Positions 8,018 through 17,845 are shown, counted from the stretch's first letter. The stretch is DNA of 64,000 nucleotides from JBBQYD01 sp942493075 (GCA_942493075.1 OW818681.1:3162001-3226000); one strand, 5' to 3'. Numbers and translations: made by a program. Notes: generated by a model from the sequence alone, not told the origin.

Positions 8018-9352
8018 ATGCCAGAGTCCTCCAAGAGTTCGCATGGCCCGGCCCTTCGGCTGGAACTGCCTTGTGACATGCAGGCGGTGCGTCCTGCCAT
8101 CGAACAATGCCGTCAGTTCCTGGATCAGCACGGAATGGACGCTGAGACAATCATCGGATGCGAATTGGCGCTGGCTGAAGCCTGTAACAACGCGGTCGAT
8201 TACGCCTCGACTGAGGTGCGCGAAGAGCCAATCTCGCTGGTCGTAACCTGGCTTGAGGATGTTCTGGAGATGCAAATCACCGATCACGCGCTCAGCTTCG
8301 AATGGCCATCAGAGATTACCTTGCCCGATGCTTCCGCTGAGCACGGTCGTGGACTGTACATCATTCACGAATTGATGGATGAGGTAGCCTATTTCAAGGG
8401 TGCCACTGAAAACTGCTTGCGCCTGCGTAAACGCATTCCAAGGCATGCCACACCAGAAGGGGCACTCGCCTCTGATCTGGAGAACGGCCTTGCGCCTTCG
8501 ACACATCCCAATGAACGGAACCGCATCAGTTCACAGGTCAACTTGGAGAGATACCTGCTCGCTCACGAATTGCAGATCGCGCGGAACATCCAGCAGTCCT
8601 TGCTGCCCCAGGTCCTCCCACTTCTACAAGGTTTCGGGCTGTCGGGCTATTGCCTTAGTGCCCGCGAAGTGGGAGGCGATTTCTACGACATCCTGCCTCT
8701 CACCAACGATAATGTCTTACTGGTCGTCGCAGATGTCATGGGCAAGGGCGTGCCGGCTGCGCTGTTTGCAGCGACTTTTCGAACCTTGGTGCGGACGATG
8801 TCGGAGTTGGCGAATCGGCCGGCAGAGCTGCTAAGCCGGATCAATCGATTGATGTTCAACGAGCTTTCAGGGGTCGATATGTTTATCACTGCGCAGTTGG
8901 CCCTGGTGCAAACGCATGAACCACGATTGATCATTGCCAGCGCGGGCCACTGCCCGGTTCTGTTCGCTAACGAGCAAGGAGATAACCGAACCATCTCACC
9001 GGAGGGTATGCCGCTAGGCATTCTGCGGGAGGCCATCTACAAAGAGGAGACGGTCGCTCTTCATTCCGGAGCCAGGGTCGTTTTCTACACGGATGGTCTG
9101 ATCGAAACCCGTAATCCGAAAGGGGAGTTTCTCGGCCAGGCCAAACTCATGGAGTGGCTTCGCGAAGCAATTGGTTTGGGGCTCAACGCCCAGGAAATAA
9201 AGGATAGGTTTCTCACGGGTTTGCAGCAGTTTCAGGGCCCAAGCCTGCCTACGGACGACCAAACCCTCCTCGTGCTGCATCAATTGGCAACCGTTGCGTG
9301 CCCGGCCACCGCGCCGCTTCCTGCCGATGCCCCTCTGATCCAGGTTCCTTAG
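8018..9352 (+). CDS. Fused RsbW-like histidine-kinase-fold ATPase and SpoIIE/RsbU-type phosphatase
   Basis: A 444-residue soluble regulator with two halves. Residues about 10-140 are a GHKL anti-sigma kinase domain (ELALAEACNNAVDYA as N box, EHGRGLYIIHELMDEV as G2 box). Residues about 185-430 are a PP2C-like SpoIIE phosphatase (QQSLLPQ linker helix, EVGGDFYDIL, VADVMGKGVPAALFAATF, FYTDGLIE, DDQTLL) with the metal-binding Asp residues present. Kinase and phosphatase are normally separate proteins acting in opposite directions on a STAS partner; here they are joined, next to a STAS gene. No sensor domain or membrane segment is present, so the input is unknown. Output could be exopolysaccharide synthesis, inferred from position only. 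Confidence 0.9.
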   Translation: MPESSKSSHGPALRLELPCDMQAVRPAIEQCRQFLDQHGMDAETIIGCELALAEACNNAVDYASTEVREEPISLVVTWLEDVLEMQITDHALSFEWPSEITLPDASAEHGRGLYIIHELMDEVAYFKGATENCLRLRKRIPRHATPEGALASDLENGLAPSTHPNERNRISSQVNLERYLLAHELQIARNIQQSLLPQVLPLLQGFGLSGYCLSAREVGGDFYDILPLTNDNVLLVVADVMGKGVPAALFAATFRTLVRTMSELANRPAELLSRINRLMFNELSGVDMFITAQLALVQTHEPRLIIASAGHCPVLFANEQGDNRTISPEGMPLGILREAIYKEETVALHSGARVVFYTDGLIETRNPKGEFLGQAKLMEWLREAIGLGLNAQEIKDRFLTGLQQFQGPSLPTDDQTLLVLHQLATVACPATAPLPADAPLIQVP

Positions 9353-9495
9353 CCTCCGAAACGGCCCGGAATCCACCGGAAACGCCGACGATCGGCGCAC
9401 GTGGTCGATCCGCTCGTATTTAGTTCCGTGAGTTCTGGTCCTGGTGAATAACCCCGGCTTGCTCCGCGCCGGTTCCCTCCCATAATGATACGCGC

Positions 9496-12400
9496 ATGGC
9501 GCACGCAGATTTTGTTCATCTTCACCTTCACACGGAATACTCGCTGCTGGACGGCGCGTGTCGCTTGGACCGTTTAATGGAGCATGCGCACGCTCTAAAG
9601 TTCCCATCAATGGCGATTACCGATCATGGCGTCATGTACGGAGCGGTGGATTTCTACCGGGCGGCACGAGATAAGGGGCTCAAGCCGATCATTGGATGCG
9701 AGGTTTATGTTGCCCCGGGGAGCCGGTTGGAAAAGAAGAGCTCAAGCGGCGGCCGTGATGTTTACAACCACTTGGTCCTGCTGGCCAAGGACGAGGTTGG
9801 GTACAGAAACCTCGTTAGGCTGGTAACTGCGGCGCATCTCGAAGGGTATTATTACAAACCGCGAATTGATAAGGAGCTATTGGCGGCGCATAAAGACGGT
9901 TTACTGGCGCTTTCCGGATGCCTGGCGAGTGAGATCTGTGAAGCAATCAACCGTGAGCAACTGCCCAAAGCACGTGAGGCGATTGACTGGTTTAAACAGG
10001 TGCTTGGGCCGGATAATTTCTACCTCGAGTTACAGAATCACGGCATCCCTGAGCAGTTAAAAGTAAATCGCACCTTGATTCCATGGGCGAAGGAATTTGG
10101 ATTGAAGTTGGTCGCGACCAACGATGTCCATTACATCAAGAAGGAGCATTCCCACGCGCATGATTGCCTGATATGCTTGGGCACCCAGACCCATCTTTCA
10201 GACACCCGTCGGATGAAATACGTCCCCGAGCAGTTTTACCTGCGCTCGGCGGAGGAGATGAAGGCGCGCTTCGCCGAGATCCCAGAGGCGGTTACCAACA
10301 CATTGGAAGTCGCCGAGAAGTGCAATGTCGAAATCGAGTTCGGCAAGCTGCACTACCCGGTCTTTAACCCCCCCGAGCACATCACGCGGGAGGGTGCCTT
10401 GCGCCAGGAAATCGCGGAAGGGTTGCACACACGCTACGGCATCGCTGCCCGGGCCGAAGGTCCGGAGTTCGTGATTGACGGCGTGCAGGACGCCAGAAGA
10501 CTGCCGACCTATAAACAGGAGGGTTCGGTTAGCAAAGAAGCGGTCGGCGATCTGAAGCAGCCCGGAGTGTTGGAGGCAGTGCAGGCGATCATTGATCGGG
10601 TTCAACTCGAGCTTAAGGTGATCGAAAAGACCGGCTTCATCAGCTACTTCCTCATCGTAGGCGACTTCGTCCGGTACGGACGTGAGCGCGGAGTTGCCTG
10701 CGTGGCTCGTGGTTCTGCGGCAGGATCAATCGTCACTTACCTTCTAGGTATTTCAAACGTTGATCCGATTCGCTACAACCTGCTTTTCGAGCGGTTTCTC
10801 AATCCAGAACGCGTTAACCCACCCGATATCGACATTGATTTTGCAGACGATCGGCGCGCCGACGTGATCGAGTATGTGCGGACCAAGTACGGCCGTGAGG
10901 CTGTCGCTCAGATCATCACTTTCGGCACCATGGGTGCCAAGAGCGTGGTGCGGGATGTGGGGCGGGTGATGGGCTTGAGCTTTGGTGAGTGTGATCGGCT
11001 GGCTAAGATGGTGCCAACGGATCTGAAGATGAACCTGGAGAAAGCGCTCAAGGAATCCCCTGATCTGAAGCAGGCCTATGATACGGAAGAGGTCACGCGG
11101 GAGCTTATTGACACGGCGTTCATCCTGGAGGACCTGACTCGGAACTCGTCCGTGCACGCGGCGGGCGTGGTGATCGGTGATCAGCCACTGGTGAACCTGC
11201 TGCCCCTGAAGCAGGACGAAGAGGGTACGATCGTTACCCAGTACGCGATGGGACCTGTGGGCGACCTGGGCCTGCTGAAGATGGACTTCCTGGGGCTCAA
11301 AACTCTGACCGTCATTCGCAACACCTGCGAAATGGTGAAACAAACGCATGGGATTGACCTTCCCATTGAGCATCTTCCCCTGGATGATGCCAAGACTTAC
11401 GACCTGCTGAACAAGGCCAATACCCTGGGTGTTTTCCAATTGGAATCAGGGGGCATGCGCGATCTCTGCCGCAAGTTTCAAATCAGTTCGGTTGAGCACA
11501 TCACCGCCTTGATCGCCCTCTATCGTCCCGGCCCGATGGAACTGATTCCGGAGTTCATCGCTCGCCGCCATGGTGAGGTGAAAATCGAATACGCACATCC
11601 GTTGCTGGAGCCGATCTCAAAGGAGACCTACGGGATCATGGTCTATCAGGAACAGGTGATGCAGGCCACCCAGGTGCTGGCAGGCTACAGCCTGGGCGGC
11701 GCGGATTTGCTCCGCCGCGCCATGGGCAAGAAGAAGCTCGAGGAAATGGCCAAGCAACGCGAGGTGTTTGTGAAGGGCTGCGCGCGCGTGAATGGCATCC
11801 CGGCAGCCAAAGCAAACCAGGTATTCGATTTGCTCGAGAAGTTCGCTGGATACGGCTTCAACAAGTCCCATGCGGCCGCTTACGCGATCGTGGCCTACCA
11901 GACGGCTTATCTGAAGGCCAATTATCCTGTCGAATTCCTGTGCGCGATGATGACCAACGACGTCGCCGATACGGCGAAGTTGAGCGAGTACATTGCGGAA
12001 GCCAGGACCATGGGGATTGAGGTGCTGCCGCCTGATATCAATGAGAGCCGGGTGTACTTCGCCCCGGCCCCCGGGAAGAACGGAGAATCGAGCTCCATGT
12101 CTATTCGCTTCGGGTTGGCAGCCATCAAAGGCGTTGGCGAAGTGGCCGTGCAGGCCATCTTAAAGGCCAGATCTGAAGGCGGAAGTTTCAAAACATTGGC
12201 GGACATGTGTGAGCGGGTAGACTCCCGGTCCGTTAATCGCAAGACATTGGAAGGTTTGATCAAATCTGGTGCTTGCGATTGCCTGGGAATGAACCGGGCC
12301 ACTTTGTTCTCGCAGATCGAGCACACACTTACCCGTGCTGCCGGGGTTATCGCGGACCGCCAAAAGGGGCAGAGCTCTCTTTTCGGAGCGTTTGAGGAAA

Positions 12401-13158
12401 ACGCGAAGAGCGCAGCCCCTGAACCGGAGCCTCTGCTGGAAGAATGGCCACAGCACGACCTGTTGGCTCATGAGAAGGAACTGTTGGGCTTCTATGTCAC
12501 CGGACATCCGCTGACACCCTTCGCAGCCATTTTATCGAAATACACTCTCGCAGATACAAAAATACTGGCCACACTTCCAAACCGGGCCATGACCCGGATA
12601 GGCGGGTTGGTGGCTGGAGTGCAGAGTGGGGTTTCCAAGAAATCCGGGAAACCTTACGCCATGGTAACCCTGGAGGATCTGGAAGGCACCGTTCAGGTTC
12701 TATGTCTGAATGAGAATTTCGACAATTACCGCGAACTATTAGTCCCCGGCCAGGCTCTGATGGTTATCGGTGAAGTCACCACCGGTGATGAAAAGCCCAA
12801 GATCTTTCCGCAGGAAATAATAAAACTGGACGATGCGCCACGGCGTTTCACAAAGCAGGTGCATCTACGTCTGAACTCCGCCCATCTCAAACCGGAGAGC
12901 GTCGAAGAGGTAAGCAATCTGGTTCAGCGGCATCCCGGCAAATGCCAGTTGCTCCTGGCATTTCGCCAACCAACAGGTGAATGGGTTTACATCGAGGTCA
13001 ACGAGCGTTACTTCGTCGCGCCTTCCCGCGATTTGCAGAAGGAGGTGGATGAACTGTTTGGCCCAGACACCTACTACGTTAAAGTTGACAACACCCTGCC
13101 GGAACGGATTGCCCGGCGTTGGGAAAGGAAGCCCGACGCGGGAGATAGTGAAGAGTGA
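9496..13158 (+). CDS. dnaE: DNA polymerase III subunit alpha
   Basis: The replicative polymerase, 1220 residues, usual for the DnaE1 class. The N-terminal PHP domain starts FVHLHLHTEYSLLDGACRL. The polymerase core has the catalytic Asp motif PPDIDIDFADDRR and the conserved GSAAGSIVTYLLGIS and NKSHAAAYAIVAYQTAYLKA segments. The late part has an OB-fold (RIGGLVAGVQSG, MVTLEDLEGTVQVL) and a C-terminal tail. A stretch near residues 315-345 between PHP and palm looks somewhat expanded. The 143-bp gap before it contains no gene. The gene is convergent with a small membrane-protein gene two bases beyond its stop. Confidence 0.98.
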   Translation: MAHADFVHLHLHTEYSLLDGACRLDRLMEHAHALKFPSMAITDHGVMYGAVDFYRAARDKGLKPIIGCEVYVAPGSRLEKKSSSGGRDVYNHLVLLAKDEVGYRNLVRLVTAAHLEGYYYKPRIDKELLAAHKDGLLALSGCLASEICEAINREQLPKAREAIDWFKQVLGPDNFYLELQNHGIPEQLKVNRTLIPWAKEFGLKLVATNDVHYIKKEHSHAHDCLICLGTQTHLSDTRRMKYVPEQFYLRSAEEMKARFAEIPEAVTNTLEVAEKCNVEIEFGKLHYPVFNPPEHITREGALRQEIAEGLHTRYGIAARAEGPEFVIDGVQDARRLPTYKQEGSVSKEAVGDLKQPGVLEAVQAIIDRVQLELKVIEKTGFISYFLIVGDFVRYGRERGVACVARGSAAGSIVTYLLGISNVDPIRYNLLFERFLNPERVNPPDIDIDFADDRRADVIEYVRTKYGREAVAQIITFGTMGAKSVVRDVGRVMGLSFGECDRLAKMVPTDLKMNLEKALKESPDLKQAYDTEEVTRELIDTAFILEDLTRNSSVHAAGVVIGDQPLVNLLPLKQDEEGTIVTQYAMGPVGDLGLLKMDFLGLKTLTVIRNTCEMVKQTHGIDLPIEHLPLDDAKTYDLLNKANTLGVFQLESGGMRDLCRKFQISSVEHITALIALYRPGPMELIPEFIARRHGEVKIEYAHPLLEPISKETYGIMVYQEQVMQATQVLAGYSLGGADLLRRAMGKKKLEEMAKQREVFVKGCARVNGIPAAKANQVFDLLEKFAGYGFNKSHAAAYAIVAYQTAYLKANYPVEFLCAMMTNDVADTAKLSEYIAEARTMGIEVLPPDINESRVYFAPAPGKNGESSSMSIRFGLAAIKGVGEVAVQAILKARSEGGSFKTLADMCERVDSRSVNRKTLEGLIKSGACDCLGMNRATLFSQIEHTLTRAAGVIADRQKGQSSLFGAFEENAKSAAPEPEPLLEEWPQHDLLAHEKELLGFYVTGHPLTPFAAILSKYTLADTKILATLPNRAMTRIGGLVAGVQSGVSKKSGKPYAMVTLEDLEGTVQVLCLNENFDNYRELLVPGQALMVIGEVTTGDEKPKIFPQEIIKLDDAPRRFTKQVHLRLNSAHLKPESVEEVSNLVQRHPGKCQLLLAFRQPTGEWVYIEVNERYFVAPSRDLQKEVDELFGPDTYYVKVDNTLPERIARRWERKPDAGDSEE

Positions 13159-13160
13159 CG

Positions 13161-13448
13161 TTATTTCTTTTTAATTATGTCTCCAATGTCCTTACGGTAT
13201 TCCTCGGGGTCAAGCTTGTGCTTCTTTGGGCTCGGATCATTTATCTCGATAAGCAGGTAAGCGATGCCAATACAGGCGGCAATCGCCAGGGCTAACGCGT
13301 AGCGAAGTTTCCGGCGCGACATGCGCTTCTTCCGCCGTCGCCGTCGCCGCCGGTGATAATGCCCATGCTCCCCATGCAGGCCTTCATCGGGCTGCTTTTC
13401 GGAATCTGATGTGGACATATCTGAAACTGGCTCGCTCACGCCCCGCAT
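13161..13448 (-). CDS. Small membrane protein with arginine-rich segment (unknown function)
   Basis: A 95-residue protein (or 85 from an internal ATG at 13418). It has a His/Arg-rich basic block (HYHRRRRRRRKKRMSRRK), one transmembrane helix (LALAIAACIGIAYLLIEI) and a charged tail rich in Lys and Asp. The basic block before the helix predicts that the N-terminus is cytoplasmic. I do not recognise the family. Its stop lies two bases from the dnaE stop on the other strand, and rimO lies about 100 bp downstream on the same strand. Composition could also favour an artefactual frame, but the clear membrane helix and charge layout argue for a real gene. Confidence 0.55.
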   Translation of the reverse strand: MRGVSEPVSDMSTSDSEKQPDEGLHGEHGHYHRRRRRRRKKRMSRRKLRYALALAIAACIGIAYLLIEINDPSPKKHKLDPEEYRKDIGDIIKKK

Positions 13449-13547
13449 TTAACGATGCGTGCCCGGGACTCGCAACAACATTCTGCCGATTAGACGGGCC
13501 ATCTGGTCCATCGCACCCGTCCGTCGAGTTGTAGGGATCAAGGATCT

Positions 13548-15224
13548 CTACTTTGTGGGCTCGGCAATCAGATCATAGTCCGTGTGGCCCACGATTTTGA
13601 CCGAAGCGAACTCAGAAACCGGCAGGCGGCCTCGCACGTAAACGCGGCCATCGATATCGGGAGCATCACTTTCACCACGGGCCACGAGGAACTTGCCTCG
13701 ACCAGGCCCTGTGCGTGGGGTGGATCGAATCAACCCATGTTCCCAGGAATCAATGCGTGCAGAACGCAGATCCGTAGCGGAAGCCTCTCCTTCGATTAAC
13801 ACCCGCATTTTTCGTCCGACCTGGGCTTGGGAAACGCTGGTGGCGATCTCATGCTGGACCGCCATGGCACGCTCGCGACGTTCTTGTTTCACAGGATCGG
13901 GCACCTGCCCAGCCATGGAACGAGCCCGGGTGCCATCTTCCTTGCTGTACGTGAACACACCCAAGCGCTCAAACCGAACGCTCCGCATGAAATCGAGCAG
14001 GGATTCAAAATATGGTTCCGTCTCACCGGGGAAACCCACGATGAAAGTCGTGCGAATCGCAATTCCCGGTACGCCCCGGCGAATCCGGACCAGCAAGTCT
14101 TCGATGTATTGCCGGGAGGTTTCGCGCCGCATGCGTTCCAGCATGTTCTCGTGGATATGCTGCAAGGGAATGTCGATGTAACGAACCACTTTGCGACACT
14201 CGGCAATCGTCTGGATTAACTCGTCGGTCCAATGCGCGGGGTGGGTGTAAAGCAGACGTATCCAGAAGTCGCCTTCCAAACTGTTCAACTCACGGAGCAA
14301 TGTGCAAATAGTCGTGCTATTCGGGCCCAATTCGGCCACCGCCCGGCCAAAGCGCTCTGGATTAGCTATCGCGCGGCTATGGTTGGGACGCAGGTCCAAA
14401 CCGTAATAGGTTGAATCCTGGGAAATCAGGTTGAGTTCCTTTACCCCATCGGCCAGCAGCGCCCGGGCTTCCTGCACAACATCCGCCTGGGAACGGCTCC
14501 GGTGGCTGCCTCGCATGCGGGGGATGATGCAGAAGCTGCAAGGGTGATTGCATCCTTCGGCGATTTTCAGGTAAGCGAAATGCCTCGGAGTCAGCCTAAA
14601 CCTGGGCGTCGCGAAATCCTGGATGTAGGTCGGGCGCAAGTTAACATCCACCAAAGGAGCCAGGGCGGGCGAAACCACGCGCCGGGTGCGGCCAAACTTT
14701 TCTGTACCCCTCAAACTAGCGCTTCCGGTTTCGATACCGACCGTTTGCTCAAGTTGTGCGATATCCTTGCGGAGACGAGTGGAAGATCGGGTTCGGTTTT
14801 GGGAACCATCAGCCAGCTTCTGCGCACGCCGAGCCAGGGCTTGTCGAACAATTTGCCCTGCCTGGGCAACCTGATCGATGCCCATAAAGGCATCCACTTC
14901 GGGCAGCAGCTTGGGAAGTTCATCGCGAAAACGTTGTGGCAAGCAACCCGACACCACCAACCCCTGCCCTCGGTGTGCTGCCTGCCGGACCTGATCGGAT
15001 TCGAGGATCGTTTCAACGCTTTCCTCCTGAGCCGAATCAATGAAGGAACACGTGTTGACGATGACCACGTCGGCAGCCTGCGGGTCATTGGTGATTTCCA
15101 CACCATCCCGAAGCAAGGCGCCAAGCATAATCTCGGCGTCCACCAGGTTTTTTGCGCAGCCGAGGCTGATCATGCCAACCTTCAGGCTTTCCTGGCCCTT
15201 ATTCTTTTCCGACAACTTATTCAT
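13548..15224 (-). CDS. rimO: Ribosomal protein S12 methylthiotransferase RimO, with insertions
   Basis: A radical-SAM methylthiotransferase that modifies an Asp of ribosomal protein S12. The N-terminal UPF0004 domain has its three iron-sulfur cysteines (SLGCAKNLVDAE, VNTCSF, VSGCLPQR). The radical SAM core has EGCNHPCSFCIIPRMRG. A TRAM-like C-terminal region follows (KMRVLIEGEAS, YVRGRLPVSEFASVKI). At 558 residues it is over 100 longer than typical RimO. Extra material lies between the first two domains (about residues 135-215, Arg/Ser/Thr-rich) and within the SAM domain after YYGLDLRPN (about 25 residues). The start at 15224 matches the family; MiaB is less likely given SLGCAKNLVD. Confidence 0.94.
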   Translation of the reverse strand: MNKLSEKNKGQESLKVGMISLGCAKNLVDAEIMLGALLRDGVEITNDPQAADVVIVNTCSFIDSAQEESVETILESDQVRQAAHRGQGLVVSGCLPQRFRDELPKLLPEVDAFMGIDQVAQAGQIVRQALARRAQKLADGSQNRTRSSTRLRKDIAQLEQTVGIETGSASLRGTEKFGRTRRVVSPALAPLVDVNLRPTYIQDFATPRFRLTPRHFAYLKIAEGCNHPCSFCIIPRMRGSHRSRSQADVVQEARALLADGVKELNLISQDSTYYGLDLRPNHSRAIANPERFGRAVAELGPNSTTICTLLRELNSLEGDFWIRLLYTHPAHWTDELIQTIAECRKVVRYIDIPLQHIHENMLERMRRETSRQYIEDLLVRIRRGVPGIAIRTTFIVGFPGETEPYFESLLDFMRSVRFERLGVFTYSKEDGTRARSMAGQVPDPVKQERRERAMAVQHEIATSVSQAQVGRKMRVLIEGEASATDLRSARIDSWEHGLIRSTPRTGPGRGKFLVARGESDAPDIDGRVYVRGRLPVSEFASVKIVGHTDYDLIAEPTK

Positions 15225-15331
15225 TAAAGACGGAAATCTTACCTTACTGGCAGAACGCCCGCAAACCTTTCGAGAACCCTGTCCGGGGAAGCCGGGGGGC
15301 TACCCCTTCACCAAGGACAACGGCATACACT

Positions 15332-15706
15332 TCAAAACACCAATTTTGGAACAACGATTATATCGCCATCCTGGAAGGTGAAGCCCTTAGCCTTATAGCG
15401 GGGCATTTCGTCGAACCTAATCCTCCACTCTTTCTTCCGCCCTCCCTCGACCCGCTCCAGATTAAAACGAGTTGGGGTTGCGCCCAAATCCGAGCCGAAA
15501 GTGAATCCGCCAACTGCACTCAAAAAGCACTCCAGAGAAAAGTCGGTTCCGATTTCCCGTTCGCCGCAGTTCCTCACCTCGCCAGAAACAATCACATGGA
15601 CGGTTCGAGAATCCGTAATCGGCCTCTCGGGACAGGACTGACATCCCAACAGCAGCAGCCCTATAACAGGGATGATAGTCAGAACCAGAGCATTCTTTAT
15701 TTGCAT
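15332..15706 (-). CDS. SLBB-domain lipoprotein (polysaccharide-export-like, single domain)
   Basis: A 124-residue lipoprotein. The signal is hydrophobic with an LLLLGC lipobox, so the mature protein begins CQSCPERP and should be anchored in a membrane. The rest looks like one SLBB beta-grasp: VHVIVSGEVRNCGEREI, SLECFLSAVGGFT, and a closing FQDGDIIVVPK strand, as found in Wza-type outer-membrane export proteins. No Poly_export domain is present, so it cannot be a complete export channel. It follows the sugar isomerase gene on the same strand with a 50-bp gap. Role unknown. Confidence 0.65.
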   Translation of the reverse strand: MQIKNALVLTIIPVIGLLLLGCQSCPERPITDSRTVHVIVSGEVRNCGEREIGTDFSLECFLSAVGGFTFGSDLGATPTRFNLERVEGGRKKEWRIRFDEMPRYKAKGFTFQDGDIIVVPKLVF

Positions 15707-15756
15707 TCTAAGTCCTCATCAAAGTCGCCTTTGTCAACTGTGAGCCCCCTTGCGCC

Positions 15757-16632
15757 CTAACTCTCGGCTTTGACTATTTCCTGGAGGACTTTCCCGTAAT
15801 CGATGAAGTTCTTTCGCGACTTGGTTTCATCAGCCACCTTGTCCGGCTCATGGAACACAGTGACCATGTGAGGCTCGATAGATAGGGCGCCCGAGTAACC
15901 ACGTGAAAGGGCGTCCTTGATGATTTGCCGCACCGCCCCCTGCCCTTCTCCGGGCCAGGTGTATTCCGGGTCTGCCTTTCCCACTTCACGAACTGCGTCC
16001 TTCACGTGGATATGGATCGTGTGGTCGCGCAGATGCTCCCAAAACTCCCAGGGATCTTGCCACGTCCATGGTTTGGCTTTCGACCGGTCAGGATTGAAAA
16101 TCGGGTTGGCCGTGTCGAACGCCCACTTCAACCCGGGACACTTGTCCAATAGCTCAAGCGCATGCTGCCAGCTCATCCCGCCGTAGTTCATGCAATTCTC
16201 ATGCACCGGCTGCAACCCAGCGTCCAAAAACCTATTTGTTACCTCCCTTACCCGGCGAACCACCTCGGTTGGAATCCGAAACTCCTCGTCCCCGGGTTTA
16301 AAGCTCATGATGCGGACCAGCTTGGTTTGGGCTCGTTGCATCCGGGGAATGGTTCGCTTCACCTCCTGCAACGTAATGTCGAAGGGATCATCGATCCGCT
16401 TCGCCCAGTTCATAATAGTGGAACCAAAGCAATAGACCCGCACGCCGGAGCTATCCATCTCGCGCAGGGCCTGATCGAAATCCGGATCTGGGATGTCGTG
16501 GAAATTCTCCTTCCTCCCGCCGTTCACCGAGACAGCCCGCATTTCAAGGTGGCTCCAGCCCAACTCACGAGCGGCACCGATCTGGCTGCTCAATGAACAG
16601 CCTGCTTCATCTCCTATTCCCGTATATAACAT
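15757..16632 (-). CDS. Sugar phosphate isomerase/epimerase family protein (AP endonuclease 2-like TIM barrel)
   Basis: A TIM-barrel protein of about 291 residues from the ATG at 16632 (MLYTGIGDEAG); the open frame extends to 16734 without a sensible N-terminus. Metal-binding positions of the xylose-isomerase-like family are visible: ENCMNYGG, AFDTANPIF, HIHVKDAV and a late SIEPHMV. Substrate is not evident; family members isomerise or epimerise keto-sugars, inositol derivatives or dehydrate them. Its start lies 4 bases after the stop of the oxidoreductase gene, so the two form an operon typical of catabolism of uncommon sugars or inositols. It contains no signal peptide and should be cytoplasmic. 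Confidence 0.88.
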   Translation of the reverse strand: MLYTGIGDEAGCSLSSQIGAARELGWSHLEMRAVSVNGGRKENFHDIPDPDFDQALREMDSSGVRVYCFGSTIMNWAKRIDDPFDITLQEVKRTIPRMQRAQTKLVRIMSFKPGDEEFRIPTEVVRRVREVTNRFLDAGLQPVHENCMNYGGMSWQHALELLDKCPGLKWAFDTANPIFNPDRSKAKPWTWQDPWEFWEHLRDHTIHIHVKDAVREVGKADPEYTWPGEGQGAVRQIIKDALSRGYSGALSIEPHMVTVFHEPDKVADETKSRKNFIDYGKVLQEIVKAES

Positions 16633-16636
16633 AGTC

Positions 16637-17791
16637 TTAACGTTTGAACGAGCGCGCAAAATCCTCATTTGATATCTGAACCACCTTTCGCCTGGCCCGG
16701 GAGCCGGCAATGAGCTCGTTGAGCTTGGATTCATACGCCAATGCGTCCATGGGTAATGCTATCGTTTGGCCGATCAGCGAGGAAAACAGAATCGCATTCG
16801 CCAATTCGACGGAGTGCATTCCCTCGGAACCTGGAGCCATGAGGCGCTCTCCACCCACGATGGCATTTACAAAGTTCTGAATAATCAGCGCATGCGGGTT
16901 CAGAGCGTTCTCGAAAGGAATTCGCTTCTGAGCAACATTTGGTTTTCCAAAGCCGAGCTCCGCCGTTTTGCTGAATTCAACCGCGTCACAATCATTCTGA
17001 AACATGTGAAGCTGTTCATTCTCCAGCACAAGCTTGCCTCGGGTTCCCGCGATCTCCAGCCGGTTGGTGCCCGGGGCCTCGCCGGTAGATGAAACGAAGG
17101 TGCCTGCGGCCCCGTCTGCATATTCGAAGTAAGCGGTGACATTGTCTTCCACTTCAATGTCGTGATAGGCGCCCAACTGACAGAAACCCCGCACCCGTGC
17201 CGGCATCCCGAGCAACCATTGAAGCACATCCAGATTATGCAGACACTGGTTCAGCAGCACGCCTCCGCCCTCACCCTTCCACGTGGCTCGCCAGCCTCCG
17301 CTCGCGTAATAGGCCTCCGTACGGAACCAGTCGGTCATGATCCAGTTGACACGGATGACGCGTCCCAACTCTCCGGTCTGGATGATCTCTCTCATCTTGA
17401 GGTAGCGTGGTTCTGTTCTCATCTGGAACATGGCGGCGAAAACAGAATCAGGATGAGCCCGGTGTGCTGCGACCAATCGTTCCGCATCAGCTTTGTGGGC
17501 CGAAATCGGTTTTTCAACCAGGACGTGAAGGCCCTGGTTGAGCGCCATGATTCCCTGGGAGGTATGCTGAAAATGTGGACTTGCGATGATAACCGCATCG
17601 GATGACCCAGACTTGAACAACTCCGCGGGCTCTGAGAACACCAAGGCGCCGGGGTATTTTTCCGCTTTCCTGGGATTGGAGGTGCAAACTGCTGACAAGT
17701 GCGCCCCCGATATTTTGCCTTCCGTCAGGCACGTGGCGTGATGCTGCCCGATGTTGCCTAATCCAATGACGGCAATCCGCAGGTTTTGCAT
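16637..17791 (-). CDS. Gfo/Idh/MocA family NAD(P)-dependent oxidoreductase
   Basis: A 384-residue sugar/inositol dehydrogenase-type enzyme. The Rossmann fold begins IAVIGLGNIGQHHA; HVLVEKPIS carries the family EKP motif with the catalytic Lys; the C-terminal half has GGGVLLNQCLHNLDVLQWLLG, where the His of the N-x-x-x-H-N-x-D pattern is expected at the active site. These enzymes oxidise hydroxyl groups on sugars, inositols or sugar acids. It is coupled to the isomerase downstream. There is no Tat signal, unlike many Verrucomicrobia and Planctomycetes paralogues, so it acts in the cytoplasm. Confidence 0.93.
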   Translation of the reverse strand: MQNLRIAVIGLGNIGQHHATCLTEGKISGAHLSAVCTSNPRKAEKYPGALVFSEPAELFKSGSSDAVIIASPHFQHTSQGIMALNQGLHVLVEKPISAHKADAERLVAAHRAHPDSVFAAMFQMRTEPRYLKMREIIQTGELGRVIRVNWIMTDWFRTEAYYASGGWRATWKGEGGGVLLNQCLHNLDVLQWLLGMPARVRGFCQLGAYHDIEVEDNVTAYFEYADGAAGTFVSSTGEAPGTNRLEIAGTRGKLVLENEQLHMFQNDCDAVEFSKTAELGFGKPNVAQKRIPFENALNPHALIIQNFVNAIVGGERLMAPGSEGMHSVELANAILFSSLIGQTIALPMDALAYESKLNELIAGSRARRKVVQISNEDFARSFKR

Positions 17792-17845
17792 GGGCTGATT
17801 TTAGTCCGGCATCCTGCAAAGCCCAGACGAAACTAGCGTTGACCG

